Below, piece after piece: positions 9,384-20,062 of a DNA stretch of 27,479 nt; the first letter of the stretch is position 1; each line of letters opens with the position of its first letter. The notes under the pieces were generated by a model, which was given only the letters and a program-made list of their open reading frames with translations, was not told where the DNA came from and did not search any database. The position numbers and the translations under genes were made by a program. The DNA is from Apostichopus parvimensis (taxonomy: Eukaryota; Echinodermata; Holothuroidea; Aspidochirotida; Stichopodidae): contig KN883714.1 in NCBI GenBank assembly GCA_000934455.1, forward strand, positions 94,699-122,177. The letters run 5' to 3'.

Positions 9384-12300
9384 GTATGTTATTGAAACAT
9401 ATTTATAATCGTATGCATATTACATTGTGGTATATCGCTATGGTTTCAATCACTGATTTGTTTTTCATTATTTTCTTTATTCCTGTATTAAGGTCCCGTA
9501 CCAACAAATGTCATGAATCTCCATTCACTTGTTTTCTCACTGCTTGTTGACGTCGGTTTGCTTTACTAACTACACTGTAAAGTATTCGATCTTGCCTTTT
9601 ATAACGTTATTGGATATTTTACTACTAGAATGCTCCCTAAACTCCGTGAATTATCTCTTTCTATGAAGAGATGACGTTGAGTGATTTACAGTTGGTTTCT
9701 GCTTATAAATTAATATAGCTAAATCCACTACTCATGATATATTTTTGTAGTCAACCAGGTTAATTGACGATAATTCTTTTGAAGGTTACAGACTCGAGTT
9801 ATTAACCATTAAGAACATAATTTTAAGATCACGAATATTTCCCTGAGAGTATAGACTTTACGTATACGCAACCAGTCGCTTTCAGTTGCCGGACCTTGCC
9901 AAAATTGAGTAACTATCATATCTTCGATCAACATACTAACAAATTAATATATATCGAAGACGAAAGTTGAAAATTAAAAAACGGGGTTGGTAAATCATAT
10001 TTTATCTCTATTTTGAGCTATTTGGCGATTGATAGAACGATTTTTTTTATTCATAATGTTTACAGGTTCTCGATATTTGAATATGCTAACTGAAGTTGAA
10101 GCTGAACTTAGCACAGAAGATCTGGAGAAATTAGTGGATATAGCAAAATATGAGGATAAGAATTTTAGGTTCGAAGACACGGGTGTACAACCAAAAGTTT
10201 TGGCAAACATTGGAAACAACGGGTTATTTACAGAGAATGATCTGTCATGGCTGGAAGCTGCTCTGATGAAGGTCCACAATCGTGATGCAGCTAACATTGT
10301 ATGCAAGTTTGCATACGGGAAAGGTAACGAAAACATCTTCAGCACATTATCTTTTTGTCGGACAAATTGCCTCGGATCATTAACTTCAAAGTGACTAGAA
10401 TAAGCTATTTTCCTGATAGAAATTAACCGCCTCAATTACCATTAAACTATCGCTTCGAATGCCATCAAACCCCGTGTAATGGTTCAATATGGTATTGTAA
10501 TGCTGGGGGGAGGGGGAAGGGTCACTCGATACATTCATAGAATCACAAACGTTTCAATTATTGGATATCACTCTCCGCCGTAACACGAAACTAAAAACAG
10601 AATTTAAAGTAAATGCCGTCACATACTGATAATTTGAAGAGAACTATCAGTTTACGAGACATTTTAATTTTACGGATACTTAGCTGCAGGGCGTAGCTAT
10701 TATTTGTGGTGTAAGGGGGAAAAGCCAAACTTTGTTCTCAATTTAAAAGTCAGGGAGTTAAAGATTGTGCTAATACGGCATGTCATGACATTACGACTGA
10801 TACGAATTGGGATAGGTGGAGGTGGTTTTCTGACGTCCGTTCTGGGGAAGTTTGTAACGGGAGGGATATCTCCTTCCGTTTTAGAAAATTTTATTTTATG
10901 AAGAGGGCGTACATTGCGAAATGGCACTAGTGTTTTCGTAAGTTTATCAATATTTTTAATTCGACTTTGCGTGCGTGCTAATTATTGAAAGCAATTTAAA
11001 AGCAAATGTTTAGAAGAGAGGAGTAGGAACGTGTCTTTTTACATATTAAAGATATGAAGAAGATTACAACTACCTAATAGTACGTGTGGGTGTAGGTGTA
11101 CGCAGCTAACTCCTTACCCAGTTACCCAAAAGGAGATCTGTAGACTGTTTTTCATTTATTAATGACAAAAATCAAGTTCGATACACGTTGCAACCACCCC
11201 CCCCCCTCTCTCCCTCTCCCTGGTTTCGCTTCTGCTCAAATTAACAGCTCTAAATCCGTAAAATTGAACTGAATATGAGCCTAGCCAATATCGATGTAAA
11301 CCAGCATGATTTGAATATAAATTATTGTTTCATAACTTTTCTTTTTTTCAATTGCCTATATAGATGACAGCGACCATGATTTTCCAAGTGAACCAGAATC
11401 TTCGAATGATGAAGAGGAAAACGACCTACCAAAAACCTTCGAAGATCTACTAGAATGCATCGGTTTAGTTGGTAAACATTATAACAAACTTACTCTGCAA
11501 GAGTTTCTTATTGTACGAGATTGTAGTACTAACACCAGTTTAATGCACACATTCTGGCAGAAAATCACTTCACTAGACCACAGGATTGTTTTATCTCAGA
11601 ATCTTCTTCCAGAAAATATCAGTATGCGCGATTTCATTTTTAGTCTTCTCCATTGTTCTGATGACTTTCTCAGACAAGATATTCTAGAGAAACTATCAAC
11701 CTGCCAGTTAGCAGTACCTTTTCTCCTCCAAGGAGTAAGAGAAAAGAAACCTGAAATACTTCGTTGGGCTTGCCGTAGAATCGTCAAAAAATGGCAAGGA
11801 AAAGATGATCCATTCTCCCTAGAAAAATCCATTATAACGCACCCAACATTTACTGTGGCCATTTTGCGAATTGGCGATGTGTATATCTCTAAGTCACAAA
11901 TACTTAATCGCATGTTGTCTTTGTGTCAAGGTTATGATCTACACCATTTCTTCTTAAATAGCGAAAGTGACAAAGTGAAGCCAAAATATTCACTAGGAAC
12001 TGTTGAGAGCGTTTGGTTTCTTCCTCGGAAAGGCACAGAGAAAGAAACCATCAAGAATGTAACAACATTTCTAAATTTAAGAGGAGATTGTAGAGCTTTC
12101 CCGATCCAAACAGAGTTTTGTTGCAAAACAGCAGACTTGACCATAACATTTGTTTCAGAAGTAAACAAAGTAGATGCTGAAGAGTACGTTAGAAATATTA
12201 AAAGCGCGTCAACCAAATCTCTGTTCATCGAAGTAACTGGAAAGGAGACAAATATTCCGGATATGAGACCCCTGTTAAGTAGTCAATCGATACTTGTGGG

Positions 12301-15300
12301 GGAAACTCAAATGAACTGCCTTGAACAAAAATTATGTGAATTTGTAAGTCGATGCTACCAGCAAGGTAAAGCTTGCGGTACCCTGGAAAATGTGACTAAA
12401 ATTTCAGACAGCGATATAGATTTTGATGACGAGAAAAATGAGAACCAAAATGCAAGGAAACTCATCAAAGATATATTCCAGAGTATTCCGTTCAAAAGCT
12501 GTCTAGAATTCAAGAAGAAATGTTTCCCGCTACAAGAATCATGGCAGGAGTGGGTCCAATTAGATAGAACTCGATTTGATTCAGATAATATTAGGGAAGA
12601 TTGGTCTTTTGAAAAACACAGAGACAAGACCAATACAGGAAAGAAAAACAAAAGAGAAACACAACTTCAAAATCACTTTTCACAGACAATGAAAATATTT
12701 TACAATGGTATAAAGGACACAGAAAACAACTTCGCTCGTTCTCAGTACATATTTTGTTTTCTTCATGACAAGATACAAGAATTAGTAAGTGAAGATACAA
12801 CCAAAACTATGAGATTAATCTCTACTGCAGAAAACAAAGACTCTGAAGAAGTAAATAGGTCAGACCTACAAGAAGCAGTTACAAGCTGTGCGAATATAGA
12901 TGCGTCTCATTCGACAAACCAGAACATTGACGATAAAACTAAAGATGTTTTATTGAAGAAAGTCAGATGTGAAAATTTAGGAAGTGAACATTTTCTAAGA
13001 GAGACAGGTCAACTGTACGAGGCATACATGGATATTTATGACAAACATGCCCTATCAAAGGAAACGGCTGATATACCTCTGTTTCCGTCGATAGCTATGA
13101 GTTTAGCTTTACAGATGCATCCATTAGAATTGATGGATGGTGACACTGGGTTTGTACCAATAACGTGGATTACCGCGGTACTTGACAAAATGACAGAACA
13201 TTTACACGACCCAAGGGTTCTTGTAATCAGTGTCGTTGGTGTCCAGAGTAGTGGAAAATCTACCCTCCTTAACAATATGTTTGGTTTACGGTTTCCTGTT
13301 CGCGCAGGGCGTTGTACACGTGGTCTATTCGCTCGATTTCTGAAAATTGAAGAAAACCTCGCAAAAGAGTTGGGTTTCAAGTATTTCATTATCGTTGACA
13401 CTGAAGGAATAAAGTCTATTGACCACGATGACCATAGGTTTGATAATGAACTGGTCACGTTCGCACTGAGTATTGCTAACGTAACGATTTTTAACATAAG
13501 TGGTGAAAACATCAGTCCGGATGTGGCCGGTATTCTACAAATAGCTGCGCATGCGCTGATGCGGATGAAAGAAGTTGATTTAGAATGCAGATGTAAAATA
13601 GTTCAACAACGAGTATCCGATCTAACAGCAGCAGACAGAAATAAAGCAAATACGGACAAGATTAAAGAAACACTCGATGAGGCGACAAAGTTTGCTGCAG
13701 AAGAGGAAGGCTTGGAGGGTCGTTATAAGGAGTTTTCAGACGTTGTATATTTAAAATTTAACGAAGATTTGCAGTACGTGCCAAGCCTATGGACCGGAGG
13801 AATGGCGCCCCCAAATCATATGTATGGAGAGAAGGTGACCAATATAAGAGAAGGACTCTTAAAAGATATCAGAAATAAAATAATCACTCCAGATTTAACC
13901 TTATCTACATTCACAGACCGTGTGAGAGATGTATGGAGCGCCGTTAAAGAAGAACACTTTGTCTTTAATTTTAAGGACAGTGTCAAAGCTGTAGATTACA
14001 ATCAGTTTTGCCTCTGTTATAATGAATGGATAGTGAAAATGAGACAAGGAATAATGGATAAATCTAATGGCTGCCTCCGCAGCGTCGAATCTGCAGTAGA
14101 AGAAGGTAACAGTGTTGAGTCATTGATAACACCTTTAGAAGACGAAGTGGAAAGGCAAAGCGAACGACTGAAAGATTTAGTAGAAAAGTACGTTTTAGAC
14201 CATCCTCGCAAGAGCATGATTTCTAGACATAAACGAGGATTCCTGGAGGATGTCCATATTGCAGTGAAAGATGCAAGACAACAGGCACAACAAAGGATAA
14301 CGGAAGAATACGAGATTAAGAAACTTGAACATAATTTGCCAAATCTGGGACCAAAATGGTTGGTGAGAATGATTAATGACGTCAAAGAAGTATCAAGTAC
14401 AACGGCAGTTACTGAAGAATTACCGCATGCAAATACATTCGATGAAGACCGATATGAACATGACCTGGATGAATTGTGGAACAAATGGACGATAGAAATC
14501 AAGCAAGAGAGTGGTATCATACAAATCCAAATATCGCCGTCTGATATTAAAACGTTATGTGATAAGTTATTGTTAAGAATGACACGGGATATGGCCATAG
14601 GCAGCGACATCCATAATTTATTATCAAAGGAAGGAGGAATTGAAAAACACATCGCGTTATCAGATTGTTCAAAGTACATCAACGATAAGCAGGTCAAGGC
14701 TTGGATTAAAAATAGAGCTACTACTCGCAAAGAAAAGAAAGGCCCAGGTGAAAAAGAAAGCAAAACGCCGGAAAATAAAACAATTCAATATGAAAAACAG
14801 AAAGCTATCAATACCATGATACAATCTATTGAATCATCGATATATGAGCTCAAGGGTCAAAAGAGAAAGCATTTTGACAGAAATATCTTTCAATTGCTAG
14901 TGCGAAAAACACTACAAAATCTTTCGAAAAAGACAGAAGGTGACATAAAACTACCAAATAGTTTAATCGCAAAAGGACTTATGCACTTGTGTGGTAGGGC
15001 ATTTAATGAGGTTTTTAAGTATACAGAGGTGAGTGATGATAATTACAGTAGCTATTTCTACCGGGAAGATGAGATAGTGAGGAAAACCTTTTATAGTTTT
15101 ATAACGCAAAGTAACGTAGAATACAACATACCAGAGGTCCTTTATTACTACATAAAAGAAGAATTAGGCCTATTGCAAGAATATCAACATTTTATAGAGA
15201 ATTTTGATGAAAGTAAACTTACTAAACGATTGAGTTTACCTTGGGACGTCTTTGATTACGAAAGTCGAAATTTTGTTAAGCATGTATGGGGAGGTATTTT

Positions 15301-16309
15301 ATATTTTGAATCTAAGTGCGACATCGTAGCATGGTCTCGTGACTACTGCGAGTACTTACTGCCATCAGATGCAGAAGAGAAAGAAATTGATAAATTACGT
15401 GTACCTGTCCTCGACGAGCTGACCAAATTGGAGAACAATTTAGATCACAATAGCTCATATCAAGACTGGATCGGTCGTCTGTTAGAGACATTTGATATAG
15501 ACTCATCAGTGCGACGTACAGACGACATCTATGATAATCCTCGTCCTCTGGAAGTCTCTCGCAATTTAAAAGAGCTTATAAATAATTGGAATCCATGGGA
15601 TGAAGGCGAATATCTTACATTAGACCGCTCATCCTTGAAAATAGCAGCAGGACTATCGAATGTTTGTAAGAAAACCTGTCCAATGTGTGGTATGTTCTGT
15701 GATAATATTATGAAGAGTCATACAATGCATTCTTCTCATTTACATCGTCCTAGAGGTATTGCAGAAGAAACATACCCTGGTACTAATAGGCCGGTATTAG
15801 AGGATTGCTCTTCATCCATCCTACTTCCTAATGCAATATGTACGATAACTGGTGAAGAATTCCATTGTAAAGATTACAAACAGTATTACCCAGACTGGGA
15901 TATTCTTCCTTCTACAAATGATCCTGGTAAACTGTTCTGGCAATGGATATGTGTACAGTATATGGAGATATACTTTGAGGACTATAATTTAGAGTTCCCT
16001 TACAGCTGGTTAAATATTACAGAAGAAGAAGCTTTACAAAGCTTAATCGATGATAAACAATTAAAGACGGAGATGAGAACCAGTCAAAACCAACACACTA
16101 AGGACGATAATGACGAACAGAAGCTTGCTGCAGATGAAAAGGATGATTCAGATTCTGAGGAGAGCACAGAAACAGATTCTGCGAGTTCCAACAGTCCCTC
16201 GGATGATGCAGATTCTGAGGAGAGCACAGATTCTGCGAGTTCCAACAGTTCCTCGGATGATGAATCTGAAAGCTCGTCAGATGATGAATCTGAAGTACTT
16301 CAGTCATAA
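9317..16309 (+). CDS. Death-effector-like domain plus very large inducible GTPase (VLIG/GVIN-like), three coding exons
   Basis: Model: join 9317-9383, 10066-10323, 11364-16309; 5271 nt, 1756 residues. Splice sites are GTATGT..TTTACAG and GTAACG..CTATATAG, and both junctions split a codon after its first base, so the frame holds. The start ATG at 9317 has a strong context (A at -3, G at +4) and follows an in-frame TGA at 9287. Domains: basic PAKRRK at residues 11-16; DED-like fold at about 25-106; acidic linker 109-129; VLIG N-terminal motif (LLECIGLV, KLTLQEFL) at 134-157; G domain about 728-970 with GVQSSGKS 734-741, RCTRG 758-762, DTEG 787-790 and PSLWTGGMAPPN 915-926; Cys/His cluster 1543-1569; acidic Ser tail 1689-1756. 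No canonical NKxD is obvious; QQRVSD at 856-861 sits where VLIG proteins usually carry a similar motif. Family members are large cytosolic or nuclear GTPases, interferon-induced in vertebrates. The protein is shorter than vertebrate VLIG-1 (about 2400 residues) and longer than URGCP. The immune or death-signalling role is inferred. Confidence 0.9.
9384..10065 (+). other. Intron 1 of the DED-VLIG coding region
   Basis: Phase 1 intron of 682 bp between the basic N-terminal exon and the DED exon. It begins GTATGT and ends TTTACAG after a run of T. Nothing else is recognised inside it. The longer open stretches that run across its edges on both strands have no family resemblance. Confidence 0.75.
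10066..10323 (+). CDS. Coding exon 2 of the DED-VLIG gene: death-effector-like domain
   Basis: This exon encodes residues 23-109 and holds almost exactly one domain. The pattern fits a death effector domain: an early helix (YLNMLTEVEAEL), the helix-2 signature STEDLEKLVDIA, a loop, then VLANIGNNGLFTENDLSWLE, which resembles the DED helix 4/5 sequence, and NRDAANIV, a variant of the family's RxDL motif. The acceptor at 10065 follows a T-rich tract and the donor at 10324 is GTAACG. Length is 258 nt and both flanking introns are phase 1, so the exon is a self-contained module. A CARD or death domain is a less likely alternative. A profile search of residues 24-108 would decide. Confidence 0.75.
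10324..11363 (+). other. Intron 2 of the DED-VLIG coding region
   Basis: Phase 1 intron of 1040 bp joining the DED exon to the GTPase exon. It begins GTAACG and ends with a T-rich tract, then TATATAG. It contains a G-rich stretch near 10504-10520 and a C-run followed by CT-rich sequence at 11206-11220. Short ORFs on both strands at 10700-10927 look like chance. The first base of Asp109 is the last base of exon 2 and the other two are the first of exon 3. Confidence 0.7.
11364..16309 (+). CDS. Coding exon 3 of the DED-VLIG gene: giant exon with the whole GTPase body
   Basis: About 4.95 kb without an intron codes for residues 109-1756. The open frame runs upstream of the first Met codon (11543, residue 169) to the acceptor at 11363. 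It therefore includes the acidic linker and the FEDLLECIGLVG..KLTLQEFL segment that a Met-initiated ORF would miss. The G domain begins near 13220. The C-terminal part carries CPMCGMFC at 1547-1554 followed by four His (1561, 1564, 1567, 1569), probably metal-binding and typical of the VLIG C-terminus. The final 68 residues are Asp/Glu/Ser rich with many SDxE-type casein-kinase-2-like sites. Stop TAA is at 16307-16309. A single giant coding exon is also how vertebrate VLIG/GVIN genes are built. Long minus-strand frames inside this exon are shadows. Confidence 0.92.
16151..16290 (+). repeat. In-frame tandem repeat encoding the acidic Ser tail
   Basis: A unit of about 51 bp (GATTCTGAGGAGAGCACAGA at its start) occurs at 16151 and again at 16211. 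The first copy carries 6 extra bases, and a shorter partial repeat of GATGATGAATCTGAA follows at 16256-16290. Both copies encode DSEEST..DSASSNS.SDD. The repeats keep the frame, so tail length could vary between alleles without disrupting the protein. Confidence 0.85.
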
Positions 16310-16506
16310 ATTATACACTGTAGAAACAAAGTCATATAGCTGTAAACTATAATATCAAAAGATGGGAACGCGATTATACTTCAGCCATAACGTGTACATA
16401 GTACAAATACAATCACAGCTGGAAATTACATACTTTACGGCTCAGACAATTTCAGTTTGGTTAACTTGGTGAGGTACAATATAAAGCAAACATCAGCATA
16501 AATAAA
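16310..16506 (+). terminator. 3' untranslated region with polyadenylation signal
   Basis: The first canonical AATAAA after the stop codon is at 16501-16506, about 190 bases downstream, which would give a short 3' UTR ending near 16520-16530. An AATATA variant lies at 16479-16484. No similarity to the duplicated block found downstream of the dead VLIG copy was seen here. Confidence 0.5.
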
Positions 16507-16944
16507 TTCCGTTAATTTTCAGCACAACACAGTAACTTCTTTGCTTACGAAAATTCTTTTCAAAATACCTGTTAATTTTATTTTATTGATGTTTTCCATA
16601 AAATTATCAGGACAAGAAAAATCCATGACTATAGATATAACTAAACTTTGTTAACCCCAATATAAATATTTACCCTATGTCAACAGTGAGACGAATCACA
16701 AATACACTGCTTCAAGAAATGCGATAAAAAATACATACAAATATACTCAAATAATAACGTATCTGGTTTGTGAGTAAAACATACTGCACTCGGATATTTA
16801 AAACACAATTAAAGTTTGCCATTTAATGAACAACACATAGGGAGGGGATGGTGTAAGTTTCTAACTACCAGTTTTAAATCTATCGCTACAAAATTCTCAA
16901 TTTCAGTCCATTCAATATTCAGAGTTAATTTAAAATTTAAAATT
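16507..16944. other. AT-rich noncoding stretch after the GTPase gene
   Basis: No ORF, transposon end or repeat was recognised between the polyadenylation signal and the start of the tandem duplication. Confidence 0.5.
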
Positions 16945-18235
16945 TTCATTCATAGTCATAGAGAAAATTCATGAACAGATCACGTTTACGGGCTTCCAGG
17001 GCGCAGACGGGCCCGGGACCGTAACCCGTCGGCCTCATTTTGAAGTCTTCATATTTCCACATGTATATTACGTAACGGAAATCATTATTCTTTTTCACAT
17101 ACTTTCCTGGCCCCCTTATTGACCACGGGCCCGACACTAACCCTCTGTTTCTATTTTCATTTTATGCACAAGAATACCAAGAAAGTTTCGATCGGCGGAT
17201 GAATATTAAAGCATTCTTAACAACATATGAATTATATCTGTCCGTCTATTGATTGTTCGAAACAGTTCTCTTATGCTATTGAGTTTTTAGGTCTTTCGTA
17301 AAATGTTCCTCAATTTGAATCAACGGAAAATTAGTTTCATTTTCTGTATATATCAATTACCGATAAACTCATTAGTATGCTAAATTGCACTGTACTGGGA
17401 TCATGTAAATAACCAATATTTATCAAATGAAACAACTATCAAATTTACATATTTAATTCGATTTTTTTTTCTTTTTAGTTTATTTTAAAAGTTAAACGTC
17501 CCAAAACTTTTAGCGTTTTGTTCAAAACAGTTTTAAAGTTTTCCGTAACTTTTTCTCAAATATTGCGTTTTTAATAAACGGAAACTAGTTCATTTGCTGT
17601 ATATATTTACTACCGATAAATTGATTATTATGCTTATGGACTGTACTATGATCATGTAAATACCCGACATATAAGTCATAACCATAAAGAATATTCATGT
17701 ATAGATCACGTTTACGGGCTTCCAGGGCGCGGGAGAGCCCGAGAACGTAACCCGCCGGGCCTCTTTTTGAAGCCTTCATATTTCCTCATGTATATTATGT
17801 AACGCAAATCATTATTCTTTATCCCAAAATTTCCTGACCTACTTATTGACCACGGGCCCTAAACCTCCTTTTTCTATTTTCATTGTATGTACAAGAAGTC
17901 CAAGAAAGTTTCAACCGGCTAATGAATATTAAAGCATTCTTAACAAAATATCAATTATATATATCTATTTACCCGTCTGTTGTTTCTATTGTAATGTTAG
18001 CTGTTTGTATTCTCGATTGTCCGACAGCTCTCTTATGCTACTGAGTTTTAAGCTTTGCCTTCATTTTTTCTCAAATATTGCATTTGACTAAACGGCAATA
18101 ACTTCCATTTTCTGTATATATTTAGTATCGATAATTAATTATTATGTTATGTATTGTACTGGGATCATGTAATCATATTTTCATCAAATGAAACAGCAAA
18201 CAAATGTACATTTCTTAATTCAATTTTTATTAAAA
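16945..18235. repeat. Tandem duplication with about 725-bp period
   Basis: The GC-richer core CACGTTTACGGGCTTCCAGG occurs at 16981 and again at 17707, with flanking similarity over roughly 16950-17230 and 17675-17955. The AT-rich tail marked by CTGTATATAT, CCGATAAA and ACTGTACTGGGATCATGTAA occurs three times, near 17343-17410, 17590-17660 and 18111-18172. Both cores carry a short minus-strand ORF (16946-17137 and 17585-17779) that share ALEARKRDL. This follows from nucleotide similarity and is not good evidence of coding. Confidence 0.85.
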
Positions 18236-18430
18236 GTTCCGAAACTGTAACATAACGTTCAAAACAGCTAAGTTGTAATCAATATTTTTAATTTTGGTAT
18301 AATGATAATAATGTTAAGAAGTACGTTGTGTAATACGTGACATTTTTCAAAAAGGTTATGAATGGAAAAAAAACTATTGGGAAATACTTGGTTCTCAGGC
18401 AAAAGTGTACATCTGGTTGGTCATTTTCTA

Positions 18431-18633
18431 GCCCGAGAAGTGCCATATTTCTGGTGATCTGGGGGGTGGGGGGGATATCAAAACCAGAAATTCTCTTCTA
18501 GGCTGTGTGCCAACCGATGGTAGCGCTCCGCTAAGATAGTAGTTCGCCCCCCGCCCCCACCCCGGGTTAGAAAAATACTCCAAAACAATGGCCAAAAAAT
18601 ACTCCGAGGTCGTCGGAAAGGCACTTCTCGGGC
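18431..18633. mobile_element. Short inverted-repeat (MITE-like) element
   Basis: GCCCGAGAAGTGCC at 18431-18444 is the exact reverse complement of GGCACTTCTCGGGC at 18620-18633. Similarity continues imperfectly inward for another 15 or so bases. The 203-bp interior has G- and C-runs (18470 and 18548-18564) and no transposase. No clean target duplication is visible, so the superfamily is not assigned. Confidence 0.6.
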
Positions 18634-19484
18634 GTTTCAAGTTGCATTTACACATCGGTTATTTTGACTTTCAATAATTTCAGAAAGGCATTATAAGTCC
18701 GTATGCAATGAACATAACTAGAGAACTGTTGGTTGGGTGAAATTATTGAAAGGTCAAATGTTAAACCTTTTTTTTAATTTTTCATTTTCCACTGTATGGA
18801 GTATAATGGAGACTACTGTACAAATACTATAATCAAACCTAAGCATAGGCCTAATTTTGGGCTGAAATTTTGTCCACATCTAGGCCTAATTCCTGTGCTT
18901 TTTTACTCAACAGATACACTGAAGGCAACTTTATTCTTACCTTTTTATTATGATATTTTTTGAAAGCCCTGCAGTTTATTTAAATGAACGCAGTTTCAAG
19001 TCTGTGGGGTGTTGGGTTATCGATTTAGAATTTTTCAAAAAATCAAATGTCCCGATGTTGTACTCAGTAGGCCTACAACATTGGCTGGAATTGGGTTTAA
19101 AATTATATATTTGTTTCAATTATTATAATAAATAACACAACTAGCTCGGTAATACATTAATACCCAATGAGACCATGATCATGATGTCTGTATTCCGTAT
19201 CACGTGAAAATATGTATATTGTCTTGTTAGTCTTGAATGAGTTTTTCTTTCCCAGTAAAAACGGGCCCTTCCTATCCAAAGAGGTACACTTTTTCTGTGC
19301 ATCAGTATAGCATGGCCCCCTTTTGGTCAGGGCCCCGGCTCGGCACGGTCCGAGCCCATATGAGTTACGCTACTGCTTCACAAATCTCGAATTCGGTTTC
19401 CCTCTTTGCACTCGAAAGACGGCAAATGTCGCAGTAATTTTGCTTCCCCCTCAATAATGTGACTATTATTTTAAACTCCAATTG
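18634..19484. other. Noncoding stretch, no gene seen
   Basis: AT-rich with a GC-richer patch at 19258-19365 (GGGCCC and GGGGCCCC-type motifs). Short ORFs at 18950-19135 and 19237-19437 have no family features. Several AGGCCT sites occur here (18847, 18883, 19070). Confidence 0.5.
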
Positions 19485-20062
19485 ACAGAGAAATGCATTC
19501 AGATGCATCAATAACCTAAAGAAGATTAGAACATGAAACATTCTCTGTTTAGGATGAGCTGGTATTAGAGGATAGCTCGCTATCCATCCTACTTCAGGGC
19601 AACTGATCTACAAACAGCAGAATCCAAGCTTGGATATTCGTCCCTCTAGCACATATACCGGTAAAGTATCATAATGGCAATGGATGTTAAATAATCACGA
19701 AAAGGGTTCGACCATACTTTTATAAACACTCCACGAAGGCGTCCCGAAAGCCGGTTAAATATTATTTAAGAAAAAATTGACAAGGCTGCGTGGAAGACCA
19801 AGTATTAAAGTCTAGAGGGAGAGTCAGACAATGTCATCGAGATAACGAAGCTAAAGACAGGAGCCACTGAAACCAGTTTGGAGTTTATGCATGTATCTTC
19901 AATAGGAATGTGGATGAAACAAAACATAACATACCAAACCAAAACAACTTGTAATATAAAATAAAGAAACTATATACTCACTTTACTGAGGCGCAAAATA
20001 ATTTACCCACGGAGTTATCTTGCTGTTTACTTTCCTGATATACCGAGGTCCTAAATAAATAT
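19485..20062 (+). pseudogene. Decayed 3' end of a second VLIG gene
   Basis: Nucleotide similarity to the intact gene's C-terminal coding region is clear in three patches. The first is 19493-19600, matching about 15729-15830 with GAAACAT and GGTATTAGAGGAT..CATCCTACTTC in common. The second is 19629-19690, matching the segment around 15893-15955 with TTGGATATTC and GGCAATGGAT. The third is 19750-19780, matching GGTTAAATATTA near 16009. About 65 bases that encode part of the Cys/His-flanking region are missing between the first two patches, and frames shift between patches. The tail that follows (about 19800-20062) matches the orphan ORF at 4638-4907 but carries an 11-bp deletion and an insertion of about 115 bp. 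It is not functional as a coding sequence. Confidence 0.75.

Noticed and set aside
9995-10435. 146-codon minus-strand ORF over the DED exon
   Set aside because: Antisense to the DED exon, which has good splice sites and a recognisable domain on the plus strand.
10700-10927. Paired short ORFs on both strands within intron 2
   Set aside because: Both strands open over the same bases with low-complexity peptides; no conserved family pattern and inside an intron with consistent phases.
14017-14763. 248-codon minus-strand ORF inside the GTPase exon
   Set aside because: It lies opposite the conserved VLIG coding strand and has no domain features. Other minus-strand frames in this exon (11596-11913, 11932-12228, 13036-13512) are shadows for the same reason.
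16110-16352. Overlapping plus-strand ORF at the gene's 3' end
   Set aside because: An alternative frame of the acidic repeat; its apparent repetition comes only from the nucleotide repeat.
19690-19720. Possible tRNA T-arm (GGGTTCGA)
   Set aside because: No matching acceptor stem, anticodon arm or D-arm around it; it falls within the decayed VLIG remnant.
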